NCBI GenBank assembly: GCA_029945425.1
Contig: JAQSDV010000002.1
Span: forward strand, 62,001 to 126,000
DNA from: a bacterium
Lineage (GTDB): Bacteria > Pseudomonadota > Alphaproteobacteria > Micavibrionales > UBA2020
DNA length: 64,000 bases
Direction: 5' to 3'
Of this stretch, positions 8,708 through 15,890 are shown in pieces. The notes under the pieces are model-generated. The model had not been told where the DNA came from and did no database searches. It saw nothing but the letters and a program-made list of their open reading frames with translations. Position numbers and translations under genes: made by a program. How positions within the stretch are numbered: the first letter of the stretch is position 1; each line of letters opens with the position of its first letter.

Positions 8708-9211
8708 ATGCGGATCATCAAGAAATATCCTAATCGCCGTCTCTACGACACCGAGAAGAGCTCGTATATTACGCTCGCCGAAGTGCACAAGATCATCAAG
8801 TCCGGCAAGGAATTCAAGGTTGTCGACGCCGACAGCGGTGAAGACATCACGCGCTCGATCCTTGTCCAGATCATTATCGACCAGGAAAACGGCGAGACCC
8901 CGATTTTCACGACCGACATGCTGACCAAATTCATCCGCTTCTACGACGACGCGGCGCAGAACCTGTTCGGCGAATTCCTCGAAAAAAACATGCAGATGTT
9001 CACCGAACAGCAGAAGAAATTCCAGGACCAGATGCTGGGCGGCATCATCGACAACCCCGTCACCCGCATCGTGCAGGAAACGACAGAACGCAACCTGATG
9101 TTCTGGCAGGACATGCAGCAAAAATTCCTCGACATCGCCACAGCCGGCATCCGCAACCCCGTCCCCCCCGTCGAAGAAGACGAGCCGAAGTCTAAGAAGA
9201 AGCGGAAGTAA
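8708..9211 (+). CDS. phaR: Polyhydroxyalkanoate synthesis repressor PhaR
   Basis: 167 aa. The N-terminal PHB accumulation regulatory domain is clear (IIKKYPNRRLYDTEKSSYIT), followed by the second conserved block (FIRFYDDAAQNLFGEFLEKN) and a basic C terminus (PKSKKKRK). PhaR binds both PHB granules and TGC-rich operators upstream of phasin genes, and is titrated off DNA when polymer accumulates (family knowledge). The gene follows phaB; candidate PhaR sites occur upstream of phaP at 12753-12777. Confidence 0.95.
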   Translation: MRIIKKYPNRRLYDTEKSSYITLAEVHKIIKSGKEFKVVDADSGEDITRSILVQIIIDQENGETPIFTTDMLTKFIRFYDDAAQNLFGEFLEKNMQMFTEQQKKFQDQMLGGIIDNPVTRIVQETTERNLMFWQDMQQKFLDIATAGIRNPVPPVEEDEPKSKKKRK

Positions 9212-9239
9212 TCATTAAACATTAATTTAGAATTCCGTC

Positions 9240-9260
9240 ATGCCCGCCTTCCGCGGGCAT
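9240..9260. repeat. REP-like palindrome after phaR
   Basis: Perfect inverted repeat ATGCCCGC (9240-9247) / GCGGGCAT (9253-9260) with loop CTTCC, in the context CCGTC...CCAG. This form is a common dispersed extragenic palindrome in proteobacteria. It may also help terminate or stabilise the phaB-phaR transcript. Only one copy is seen in this window. Confidence 0.6.
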
Positions 9261-9303
9261 CCAGAAGCGCGTCCGCGTCTTTTAATTGAGGAGAGTATAA
9301 TTC

Positions 9304-9774
9304 ATGTCAAATACTGAAATGCCAGTCTCGGAATTGATGGGGGCAGTGGTCGATGGTTTGCGCGCGTTAGTACCGACATTCGAGCGTGCCCGTCTTGGGT
9401 GGCATGAACATGATGCTTACGATCCATTCGAGAAAATCGCGGAATCTTTGCTGGATGGGATTATTGGGAGCGCAATTGAAAATGGAGTTTTCGCTTCGCC
9501 TGTTTTTAGTGTTCCGAAGTATGGCTTCACCATAAATTCTTATTCAAAGCTTAGTTATATTTCGGATTCGAAGTCAGGTGTTCCAAACGCCTTTATACGG
9601 TTTGAAACTTCGGTAGAGCCGTTCGACACCTGCCTGTTTGCAGAGATTGATAGAGAGGGGAAATCCTTAAAGACATTTCAAAAGAAAGTAATTGATGTCG
9701 AATTTGTATTCATACCGCGTGGCGAGAATGGAATATTACTGCCGCAAACATCTACTTTGATCTTTGAGAACTAA
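9304..9774 (+). CDS. Hypothetical protein, AT-rich orphan
   Basis: 156 aa, not recognised. An excellent ribosome binding site (GAGGAGAG) precedes ATG 9304. The coding sequence is visibly more AT-rich than its neighbours and uses codons such as tta, ata and aga that are rare around it, which suggests acquisition. Sequence: helical N-terminal half (SELMGAVVDGLRALVPTFER...), then a beta-rich half (FVFIPRGENG near the end). No signal peptide, membrane span or catalytic motif. Confidence 0.7.
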   Translation: MSNTEMPVSELMGAVVDGLRALVPTFERARLGWHEHDAYDPFEKIAESLLDGIIGSAIENGVFASPVFSVPKYGFTINSYSKLSYISDSKSGVPNAFIRFETSVEPFDTCLFAEIDREGKSLKTFQKKVIDVEFVFIPRGENGILLPQTSTLIFEN

Positions 9775-9808
9775 TAGTGCCGCGCCGAACGAGGTTCGTG
9801 GAATTAAG

Positions 9809-9847
9809 TTGACGAATCTCCATGGTTCCATTATTCTAGAACTATGG
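9809..9847 (+). promoter_or_regulatory. ars promoter with overlapping ArsR-type operator
   Basis: -35 TTGACG (9809-9814), 17-base spacer, -10 TATTCT (9832-9837). An imperfect dyad CCATGGTTC (9820-9828) / GAACTATGG (9839-9847), one mismatch, brackets the -10. Expected transcription start is near 9844, which is the A of the arsR start codon, so the message is probably leaderless. The dyad fits an autoregulatory ArsR operator. Confidence 0.65.
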
Positions 9848-10221
9848 ACATACAAGAAGCACTTATCGCCTTTGATGCGCTGTCGCAGGAAACCCGTTTG
9901 AAGGTTTTCCGGCTGCTGGTCGGGCATGGCACGGCGGGCGCGCCTGCGGGGAAACTCAGCGATGCGCTGGGCATTCCCGCCAATACGCTGTCGTTCCACC
10001 TGTCGCATATGACGAATGCGGGGCTTGTGCAATCAAGGCGGGAAGGGCGGTCGATTATCTACAGCGCGAATTTCCCGTTATTCACGGGGCTGATCCGCTT
10101 CATGGTCAAGGACTGCTGCAGCGTTGAATTCGCCAGCATCCGCGACGACAAATCTACAGGCTGCAGCGTCATCGAGCTTGCCGACTGCTGCAAACCGCAA
10201 ACGAAAGGAAAGAAATCATGA
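9844..10221 (+). CDS. arsR: ArsR/SmtB family arsenic-responsive repressor
   Basis: 125 aa. Winged-helix ArsR fold: ALSQETRLKVFRLL, recognition helix IPANTLSFHLSHMTNAGLV and wing QSRREGRSIIYSA. The classical ELCVCDL metal site is absent; instead cysteines cluster near the C terminus (C91-C92, C107, C115-C116), as in ArsR proteins that bind As(III) through a C-terminal Cys pair plus a third Cys. It represses the ars operon until arsenite or methylarsenite binds (family role). It overlaps arsI by four bases. Confidence 0.92.
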   Translation: MDIQEALIAFDALSQETRLKVFRLLVGHGTAGAPAGKLSDALGIPANTLSFHLSHMTNAGLVQSRREGRSIIYSANFPLFTGLIRFMVKDCCSVEFASIRDDKSTGCSVIELADCCKPQTKGKKS

Positions 10222-10703
10222 AACGCCTTCATATTCATGTCGGGGTCGAAGACCTTGCGCAATCGATCCGTTTTTACAGCGCGTTGTTTGGTGCGGAACC
10301 CGTCAAGACCAAGTCCGACTACGCCAAATGGCTGCTGGAAAGCCCGCATGTGAATTTCGCCATTTCCACGCGCGTGGGCGGCACGGGGGTCAACCATCTG
10401 GGCATTCAGGTAGATGACGAAAACGAATTGGCCGAACTGCGCGACCGTCTGCAAAAGGCCGATATGGCGGTTGTGTCGGAGGGTGAAACCACCTGTTGCT
10501 ACGCGAAATCCGACAAGTCATGGGTGCATGACCCTGCCGGTATCCCGTGGGAAGCATACCGCACGATGGCGGATGCCGAAATCTACAAAGCGGAAAAACC
10601 CGAGATGCAGGCGTCCGGCTGCTGCACGCCCGAACAGAAGAACGAAGCCGCGGCGGGATGCTGCGCACCTTCGGCAAAGGCCACCACAGGCTGCTGCGGT
10701 TAA
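10218..10703 (+). CDS. arsI: ArsI-type C-As lyase (VOC family) with Cys-pair tail
   Basis: 161 aa. Type I extradiol/VOC fold: LHIHVGVEDLAQSIRFYSALFG, H60 in VNHLGIQV and E112 in IPWEAY as Fe(II) ligands together with an N-terminal His (H5 or H7). The vicinal pair C93-C94 in TTCCYAKSDKSW is the trivalent organoarsenical binding site. ArsI cleaves the C-As bond of methylarsenite to give arsenite. The ~45-residue tail carries three further Cys pairs (GCCTP, GCCAP, GCCG), suggesting extra As(III) or metal binding. CadI-type annotation is the alternative. Confidence 0.9.
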   Translation: MKRLHIHVGVEDLAQSIRFYSALFGAEPVKTKSDYAKWLLESPHVNFAISTRVGGTGVNHLGIQVDDENELAELRDRLQKADMAVVSEGETTCCYAKSDKSWVHDPAGIPWEAYRTMADAEIYKAEKPEMQASGCCTPEQKNEAAAGCCAPSAKATTGCCG

Positions 10704-11189
10704 ATGTCAGCCCCGATGAAAATACTCATCCTTTGCACAGGCAATTCCTGTCGCTCGATCATGGCAGAGGGTGCGCTGAACCATCTGGGGCAGGGGCGCG
10801 TCACGGCATATAGCGCGGGCAGCAAGCCAGCGGGATATGTGCATCCCAAGAGCCTTGAACTTCTGGCATCAAAGGGAATTCCTGTTGATGGCTTCCATAG
10901 CAAGTCATGGGACGGGTTTGCCGATACGCCGTTCGATGCCGTGATTACCGTCTGCGACAATGCCGCCGGCGAGGCATGCCCTGTTTTCATGGGCGCGCCT
11001 GTCAAAGCGCATTGGGGCGTTGCCGATCCCGCCCATGCCACGGGAACGGATGCGGAAATCATGGGCGCATTCGAAAGCGCCTACCGCATGCTGGAAGCGC
11101 GTATCAAGGCGCTGCTCGCCCTGCCGCAGGGTCTGGATAAAAAAGAATTTGCTGCTGCACTGCGCCATATCGGCGAGACCGTATCGTGA
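10704..11189 (+). CDS. arsC: Arsenate reductase, LMW-phosphatase/thioredoxin type
   Basis: 161 aa. P-loop C11-TGNSCRS, plus C84 (ITVCDNA) and C92 (EACPVF), which give the three-cysteine relay of thioredoxin-coupled ArsC; WGVADPAHATG carries the catalytic aspartate. It reduces arsenate to arsenite. ATG 10704 directly follows the arsI stop; an internal ATG at 10716 would give a start closer to typical family length. The end overlaps aqpS by four bases. Confidence 0.93.
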   Translation: MSAPMKILILCTGNSCRSIMAEGALNHLGQGRVTAYSAGSKPAGYVHPKSLELLASKGIPVDGFHSKSWDGFADTPFDAVITVCDNAAGEACPVFMGAPVKAHWGVADPAHATGTDAEIMGAFESAYRMLEARIKALLALPQGLDKKEFAAALRHIGETVS

Positions 11190-11839
11190 GCCTGCCGCGC
11201 CGCCTGACAGCCGAGGCTTTGGGCACGGCATTCCTGCTGATGACAGTCATCGGTTCCGGCATTATGGGGGAGCGGTTGTCGCAAGGGAATGCTGCCATTG
11301 CCCTGCTCGCCAACAGCATCGCCACGGGCTGCGCGCTTTACATTCTTATTCTTGTCTTCGGCCCTGTGTCTGGCGCGCATTTCAATCCGGCGGTGACTCT
11401 GGGTATGGCGCTGGACAAGCGCATCGGCTGGCGCGATGCGCTGGCCTATATTATTGTGCAGGTCATGGCTGCCTTCGCGGGCGTGGCTGTTGCGCACCTG
11501 ATGTTCGGTGAAGATCTTTTCACGGCGTCGGTCAAAATTCGCACGGGCGGCGCGCAATGGCTGGGCGAATTTGTGGCGACATTCGGGTTGGTGACAGTCA
11601 TTTGGGGCTGTGTGCGCCAAAATATAACGGCAGTGCCAGCGGCGGTTGCCTGCTATATCACCGCCGCCTACTGGTTTACCTCATCCACATCTTTCGCCAA
11701 TCCTGCCGTCACGCTGGCACGGGCATACAGCAACAGTTTTGCCGGTATCAGGCCGGAAGACGCGCCCGCATTTATTTTGGCACAACTGGCTGGCGCGGCG
11801 GCTGCGCTGCTGGCAGTCCGGTTCTGGTCACCCCAATAA
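11186..11839 (+). CDS. aqpS: Aquaglyceroporin-type channel of the ars operon
   Basis: 217 aa integral membrane protein of the MIP family with six hydrophobic segments and both NPA boxes: HFNPAV (NPA 67-69) and FANPAV (172-174). GTG start overlaps the arsC stop (GTGA). In rhizobial ars operons AqpS replaces an arsenite pump and lets arsenite, made inside by ArsC, leave down its gradient; the same logic fits here since no arsB or acr3 is present. Last gene of the operon. Confidence 0.88.
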   Translation: MSLPRRLTAEALGTAFLLMTVIGSGIMGERLSQGNAAIALLANSIATGCALYILILVFGPVSGAHFNPAVTLGMALDKRIGWRDALAYIIVQVMAAFAGVAVAHLMFGEDLFTASVKIRTGGAQWLGEFVATFGLVTVIWGCVRQNITAVPAAVACYITAAYWFTSSTSFANPAVTLARAYSNSFAGIRPEDAPAFILAQLAGAAAALLAVRFWSPQ

Positions 11840-11884
11840 AAAACGGCATCACCCTCTAATCGAGCAGTGATGCCGTTTTGTTTT
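11838..11884. terminator. Bidirectional terminator between aqpS and ompA-like gene
   Basis: Perfect 13-base stem AAAACGGCATCAC (11840-11852) / GTGATGCCGTTTT (11867-11879), flanked by an A run on the left and TTTTGTTTT on the right, so it can act on both converging transcripts. Confidence 0.85.
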
Positions 11885-11897
11885 AGCCGGTCTTGGC

Positions 11898-12563
11898 TTA
11901 CTGGAAATCGATCGTCACGCGGCGGTTTTGCTGTTCGGGCTGGCCGTCGGGCGTGTTGACCGCAGGGCGGTGTTCGCCGAAGGATTGCTCGTTCACCACC
12001 TTGTTGTCGATACCGGCGGCTGTCAGCGCGTCGCTGACAGCATCAGTACGGCGTTCGGACAGGCGGTCGTTATATTCATCGGGGCCTGCCTTGTCGGCAT
12101 GGCCGGATACGGTCACCATGCTGGGCTTGCGGGAGGTGATTTCGGTCACGGCCTCCGACAGGGTCTGCGCGGCGTCGCTGCGGATATTCGATTTATCGAA
12201 GTCGAAATATAATGTGTAGCTGCGCGGCATCGGGGGCGGCGGCTCGGCGGCGACCGCGGCAGGTGCGACGACCTCGACGACGGTTTCAGCAACCGCGACA
12301 CGTTCAAGGTCGCAGCCTCGCTGGATAAATCCCTCGGGCGGCGCCACGTATTTCTGGCAGTTCTCGCGGTGTTCGTATTCGAAGTATCGCGCCCAGTGGC
12401 GGCGGTCGCGGTTGAATTCTTCCTGTGTCAGGCCCAGATAGGCGATGGAGCCGACTTCGGCCTGCTGCGCCTGTACGGTCTGCGGCATATAAAAAGCCGC
12501 AGCGGTGATCGCGGCGGCGGCAACGGTAAGTGTCAGCATCTTGTAATTTCTCGGGCGGGTCAT
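11898..12563 (-). CDS. OmpA-family envelope protein
   Basis: 221 aa from ATG 12563, chosen for the GGGAGA ribosome binding site just upstream and the signal peptide that follows (MLTLTVAAAAITAAAFYMPQTVQAQQ). The mature N-terminal part contains EEFNRDRRHWARYFEYEHRENC; the C-terminal ~120 residues are an OmpA domain (TLYFDFDKSNIRSDA, TVSGHADKAGPDEYNDRLSERR, QNRRVTIDF) that binds peptidoglycan in the periplasm. No lipobox. A second OmpA-type gene lies at 34588-35472. Confidence 0.85.
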   Translation of the reverse strand: MTRPRNYKMLTLTVAAAAITAAAFYMPQTVQAQQAEVGSIAYLGLTQEEFNRDRRHWARYFEYEHRENCQKYVAPPEGFIQRGCDLERVAVAETVVEVVAPAAVAAEPPPPMPRSYTLYFDFDKSNIRSDAAQTLSEAVTEITSRKPSMVTVSGHADKAGPDEYNDRLSERRTDAVSDALTAAGIDNKVVNEQSFGEHRPAVNTPDGQPEQQNRRVTIDFQ

Positions 12564-12723
12564 GGGGCGGTCTCCCAATATTTGTGAATTCAACTCTGTC
12601 TTCCAACCGTGAATACGGTGGCTGGTTCCTTTGGCGGGGGTAATTAAATTATCAGGAACCGGCAATACCCATTATACCAAGTTGAAATTAACAAATTGAA
12701 AACATTGAATTTATTTGGAAGTA

Positions 12724-12777
12724 TTGACAAAAATCCCCGAAATCCTATATGTTGCATAGCAGCAATGGTGCGGTGCA
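12724..12777 (+). promoter_or_regulatory. phaP promoter with two TGC-N3-GCA dyads (PhaR operator candidate)
   Basis: -35 TTGACA (12724-12729) and -10 TATATG (12746-12751, 16-base spacer) or TATGTT (18). Immediately downstream lie TGCATAGCA (12753-12761) and TGCGGTGCA (12769-12777), each a TGC-N3-GCA dyad, with centres 16 bases apart. PhaR proteins bind TGC-rich palindromes at phasin promoters (family knowledge), so bound repressor would sit on the start site. Confidence 0.65.
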
Positions 12778-12845
12778 GCATTGTGATTCTTTAGGATATT
12801 TATGACTGGCTACGATCAACACAACAACCATTAGGAGCTACCAAC

Positions 12846-13220
12846 ATGAACAACGAAATCTTCGAAACCCTGAACAAACTCACCCAGCAGACCCTCGCTA
12901 ACTGGCAGAAACTCGGCGAAACCAACCTGAAAATCAGCGAAAAACTGCTCTCCGAGCAAGTTGAACTGACGGCTGCTCTGGTCGAAGCGACCACCACCCA
13001 GGCTGAAGCCGCTGCAAAAACCAAAGACGTGAAAGAACTGGCTTCCCTGCAAGCGGAACTCGCTCAGGAAACCGGCAAACTGCTGCTCGACAGCGCACGT
13101 TCGGCTGCTGACATCATTGCTGAAGCTGGCAAGACCTACAACCAGCTGTTCGAAACCACCTTGAAAGCGTCGACCGACTACGGTCAAAAAGCCGCTTCCA
13201 AAGCGAAAAAAGCAGCGTAA
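12846..13220 (+). CDS. phaP: Phasin (PHB granule protein)
   Basis: 124 aa, almost fully helical and amphipathic (NEIFETLNKLTQQTLANWQK...), with the phasin pattern of Ala/Glu/Lys helices and a Lys/Ala tail (ASKAKKAA). Phasins coat PHB granules and control their size and number. Strong ribosome binding site (AGGAG) before ATG 12846. It has its own strong promoter and is followed 43 bases later by a second phaB, so the two are probably co-expressed. Confidence 0.9.
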   Translation: MNNEIFETLNKLTQQTLANWQKLGETNLKISEKLLSEQVELTAALVEATTTQAEAAAKTKDVKELASLQAELAQETGKLLLDSARSAADIIAEAGKTYNQLFETTLKASTDYGQKAASKAKKAA

Positions 13221-13263
13221 TATAAGCGCCAGCTTTTAACTCTTTCAGTCGGGATGCAGAGAT

Positions 13264-14025
13264 ATGACGAATAGCGCAACTGCAAAAAAGGTAGCCCTCG
13301 TGACGGGCGGCGTTGGTGGCATCGGATCGGCAATTTGCCGTGAACTTGCACTCCAGGGCCAGCAGGTCATCGCGGGCTACCACCCGGCGGAAGAAAAAAC
13401 GGCGCAAGCGCGCCTGGCCGAATGGAAACAGGAAGGCCTCTCCATCGACATCGCCGCAAGCGACGTCGCGAATTTTGAATCCTGCGCCGCATCGGCGAAG
13501 GAAATCACCGCGAAATACGGCAAGGTCGACGTACTCGTCAACTGCGCCGGCATCACGCGCGACAAGACGCTGCGCAAGATGCTCCCCGAAGACTGGCAGG
13601 CCGTCCTTGACGTTGACCTGAACAGCCTCTTCAACGTGACCAAGCAATACATCGACGGCATGACGGATCGCGGCTATGGCCGTATCGTCAACATCTCGTC
13701 GGTCAACGGCAAAAAAGGCCAGTTCGGCCAAACCAATTACTCGGCTGCCAAGGCCGGCGTGCATGGCTTCACCATGGCGCTCGCACAGGAAGTCGCCCGC
13801 AAGGGCATCACGGTTAACTCCGTCTCCCCCGGCTATGTCGAAACCGCGATGACCAAGGCGATCCCGGCTGATATCTCCGCCGCCATCGTCGCGCAAATCC
13901 CGCTCGCCCGCATGGCGCAACCGGACGAAATCGCCTATGTCGTCAGCTTCCTCTGCAACGATCGCGCAGCCTATGTGACGGGCACGAATATCTCCGTCAA
14001 CGGCGGCTTGTTCATTTCGTTCTGA
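13264..14025 (+). CDS. phaB: Acetoacetyl-CoA reductase (second copy)
   Basis: 253 aa short-chain dehydrogenase with TGGVGGIG, NCAG, NISSVNG, YSAAKAG and SPGYVETAM. Colinear with the copy at 7869-8681 and sharing the PhaB hallmarks (ITRDKTLRKM, GKKGQFGQTNYSAAKAGVHGFT), but without the N-terminal extension. It supplies (R)-3-hydroxybutyryl-CoA; placement after phaP puts it under the PhaR-type promoter, so this may be the polymer-induced copy. Confidence 0.92.
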   Translation: MTNSATAKKVALVTGGVGGIGSAICRELALQGQQVIAGYHPAEEKTAQARLAEWKQEGLSIDIAASDVANFESCAASAKEITAKYGKVDVLVNCAGITRDKTLRKMLPEDWQAVLDVDLNSLFNVTKQYIDGMTDRGYGRIVNISSVNGKKGQFGQTNYSAAKAGVHGFTMALAQEVARKGITVNSVSPGYVETAMTKAIPADISAAIVAQIPLARMAQPDEIAYVVSFLCNDRAAYVTGTNISVNGGLFISF

Positions 14026-14062
14026 TCATTATCCCGAACCGCAACATAACGGTGTCCGCTCC

Positions 14063-14527
14063 ATGAAAATCTGGGTCGATGCCGATGCCTGCCCGAAAGT
14101 CATCCGCGAGATCGTTATCCGTGCAGCCGAACGCACGGGGCTGGAAACCGCCTTTGTTACCAATCAAGCCCTGCGCCTCAATGTCGCGCCGCATATCACG
14201 CTGATGCAGGTGCCGGATGGCCCCGATGTCGCCGACAGCCGCATTGTAGAGCTGTGCGAACCGGGCGACCTTGTGATTACCGCCGACATCCCCTTTGCCG
14301 CCCGCGTGGTGGAGAAGGGCGCAGCCGCCCTCGACCCCGCCGGCCGCCTTTACACCACCGAAAACATCAAACAGATTTTGAACATGCGCGATTTCATGGA
14401 TTCCATGCGCGGCAGCGCGGTGCTGGACAACAGCGGCGGTGGCGGCGGCCCGGGCTTCGGCCCCAAGGAACGTCAGGAATTTTCCAACCAGCTGGACAGG
14501 ATTGTGGCGAAGGCGAAGAAAGCCTGA
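14063..14527 (+). CDS. YaiI/YqxD family protein (UPF0178, DUF188)
   Basis: 154 aa. The family signature begins at the first residue (MKIWVDADACPKVIREIV) and includes VTADIPFAARVVEKGA-like text (ITADIPFAARVVEKG), the TTENIKQIL segment and the Gly-rich loop GGGGGPGFGPKERQEFSNQLD. The DxDxCP start suggests a PIN-like, metal-binding nuclease fold; the biological role of the family is not known. Convergent with the small membrane protein, stops adjacent. Confidence 0.9.
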   Translation: MKIWVDADACPKVIREIVIRAAERTGLETAFVTNQALRLNVAPHITLMQVPDGPDVADSRIVELCEPGDLVITADIPFAARVVEKGAAALDPAGRLYTTENIKQILNMRDFMDSMRGSAVLDNSGGGGGPGFGPKERQEFSNQLDRIVAKAKKA

Positions 14528-14773
14528 TTAGCGGTTGTTCGCTTTCGCGATGATCGTCGGCAGCACAAAGAAATCCACCAGACCCGCAACGCCAATGGCG
14601 ATGCCGACAAACCCGCAAACATCCGCGCTTAAGCCGAACATCGTCGCAAGGCCGCCGATATTGAAGCCGATCGCTGTGCCCGCCACCATCAAAACCGCGC
14701 CTGTACCGCGCACGATGCTGACGACCATGGCCGTGCCGCGTGCTTTTTGTTCGGGGGTGGGTTGGTTGCTCAT
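14528..14773 (-). CDS. Small two-span membrane protein
   Basis: 81 aa, not recognised. Two hydrophobic Gly/Ala-rich spans (residues ~22-47 and ~53-76: VCGFVGIAIGVAGLVDFFVLPTI). The ATG overlaps the stop of the channel-like gene upstream by ATGA, so the two are translationally coupled and this protein may be an accessory subunit of that channel. That link is inference from coupling only. Confidence 0.75.
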   Translation of the reverse strand: MSNQPTPEQKARGTAMVVSIVRGTGAVLMVAGTAIGFNIGGLATMFGLSADVCGFVGIAIGVAGLVDFFVLPTIIAKANNR

Positions 14774-15612
14774 GCGTATTGCTCCAGTTCGGTGCGTTCG
14801 CTGATCCGCATCGGCAGGGATTTAAAGATGCCCTTGTGCAGCAGCAGGTTGTAATTCATGCCGTCCTGTTCATCCACGTTGATATTCTTGTGGATGACGA
14901 AATGGGAATAAGACCGCGCATCGGTGCCTTGGATCAAAATTTGCAGGCAGCGGCGCACGCGGGCAGGGCGCACGCCTTCCTTGGCGACGGAATCCACAAT
15001 CGCCTTGCCGGGGCGGAAGGGGTAGTTGCGCGTTTTCGAATTCGCCAGCAGCACATCGCCCGGCACCGCGATGCTCCACGGCATGCGCTGTTCCATCACC
15101 AGTATGCGCTGGGGCGTGAACTGGTCGATGCTGAAATAGGTGCGGAAGGTGTCTTCCTTGCCGTCCACGATATGCGTTTCTTCAACGGTCAGCGCAATCG
15201 CCAGCGTCACGTCCACCAGGTCGGCGGGATAGAAATTCGACATGCGCACCAGCACATAGGGCATCGCCGCATTCCACAGGGTGCTGAGCACGCCGCGCTT
15301 CGACAAAATCAAATCCACGCGCGGGCGGATGAAGCGCGCCGTGATGACCGCGCTGAAGAACACGTTGAGGATCACAAGCCCGATCGACATCACCGCGATG
15401 ATCGCGACGACCGACGCGATGCGCGCTTCGGTGTCGAGGTTGAGCGGCATGTCGTTGGGCAGGTTGATGCCGAACACGCTGGTCAGCGTTTGCAACAGGT
15501 CCAGCTTCGCATCCGGCAGCGCGAGGCCCAGCAGCAGCCAGCACGCGCTGAGCGTGATCAATATGCCGACAGTATATAATGCCGTGATCTTGAAAAAATC
15601 GCGCTGAAACAT
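14770..15612 (-). CDS. Inward-rectifier-like (Kir) channel protein with altered filter
   Basis: 280 aa. TM1 residues ~8-32, pore-like LLQTLTSVFGINLP (39-52), TM2 ~65-92, then a cytoplasmic beta domain opening with FIRPRVDLILSKRGVLS...YVLVRMSN, which resembles the Kir/KirBac C domain (PRA.ILFS...AV...LMLRV.N). The selectivity filter T-V/I-G-Y/F-G appears here as T44-S-V-F-G48, missing the first glycine. It may be a non-selective or non-conducting relative. Start 15612 gives TM1 near the N terminus without an extra extension. Followed by the coupled 81-aa membrane protein. Confidence 0.65.
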   Translation of the reverse strand: MFQRDFFKITALYTVGILITLSACWLLLGLALPDAKLDLLQTLTSVFGINLPNDMPLNLDTEARIASVVAIIAVMSIGLVILNVFFSAVITARFIRPRVDLILSKRGVLSTLWNAAMPYVLVRMSNFYPADLVDVTLAIALTVEETHIVDGKEDTFRTYFSIDQFTPQRILVMEQRMPWSIAVPGDVLLANSKTRNYPFRPGKAIVDSVAKEGVRPARVRRCLQILIQGTDARSYSHFVIHKNINVDEQDGMNYNLLLHKGIFKSLPMRISERTELEQYA

Positions 15613-15800
15613 GAAATGAACTCCCCGATATGCCCGTCTTTAACTGTAACGGGTCGGCAAAAAAACCCAAATCACCAATTACGCCCCGAATCCATAAACG
15701 CGCATAAATTTACCATAACTTTCAATAATTTAGAAAACGGGTAATTTTATTACATAGCAAAATCAACACCCTGCAAGGCGATTTGCTTTTTATTTGGAAA

Positions 15801-15832
15801 TTAAGCGTAACTTAATTATTATCGAAAATAAT
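15801..15832. promoter_or_regulatory. Tandem dyads upstream of the HEXXH-VWA/AAA+ operon
   Basis: TTAAG (15801-15805) / CTTAA (15811-15815) with loop CGTAA, and ATTATT (15815-15820) / AATAAT (15827-15832) with loop ATCGAA, lie 59 bases before the start codon in an AT-rich 278-base intergenic region. They could be operator sites. The AT richness weakens the second one. Confidence 0.35.
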
Positions 15833-15890
15833 AGGTCATGCTTGATAAAGGGCAGACCATTTTGGTTGTGTAACAGGCGGTAACCGGCGA

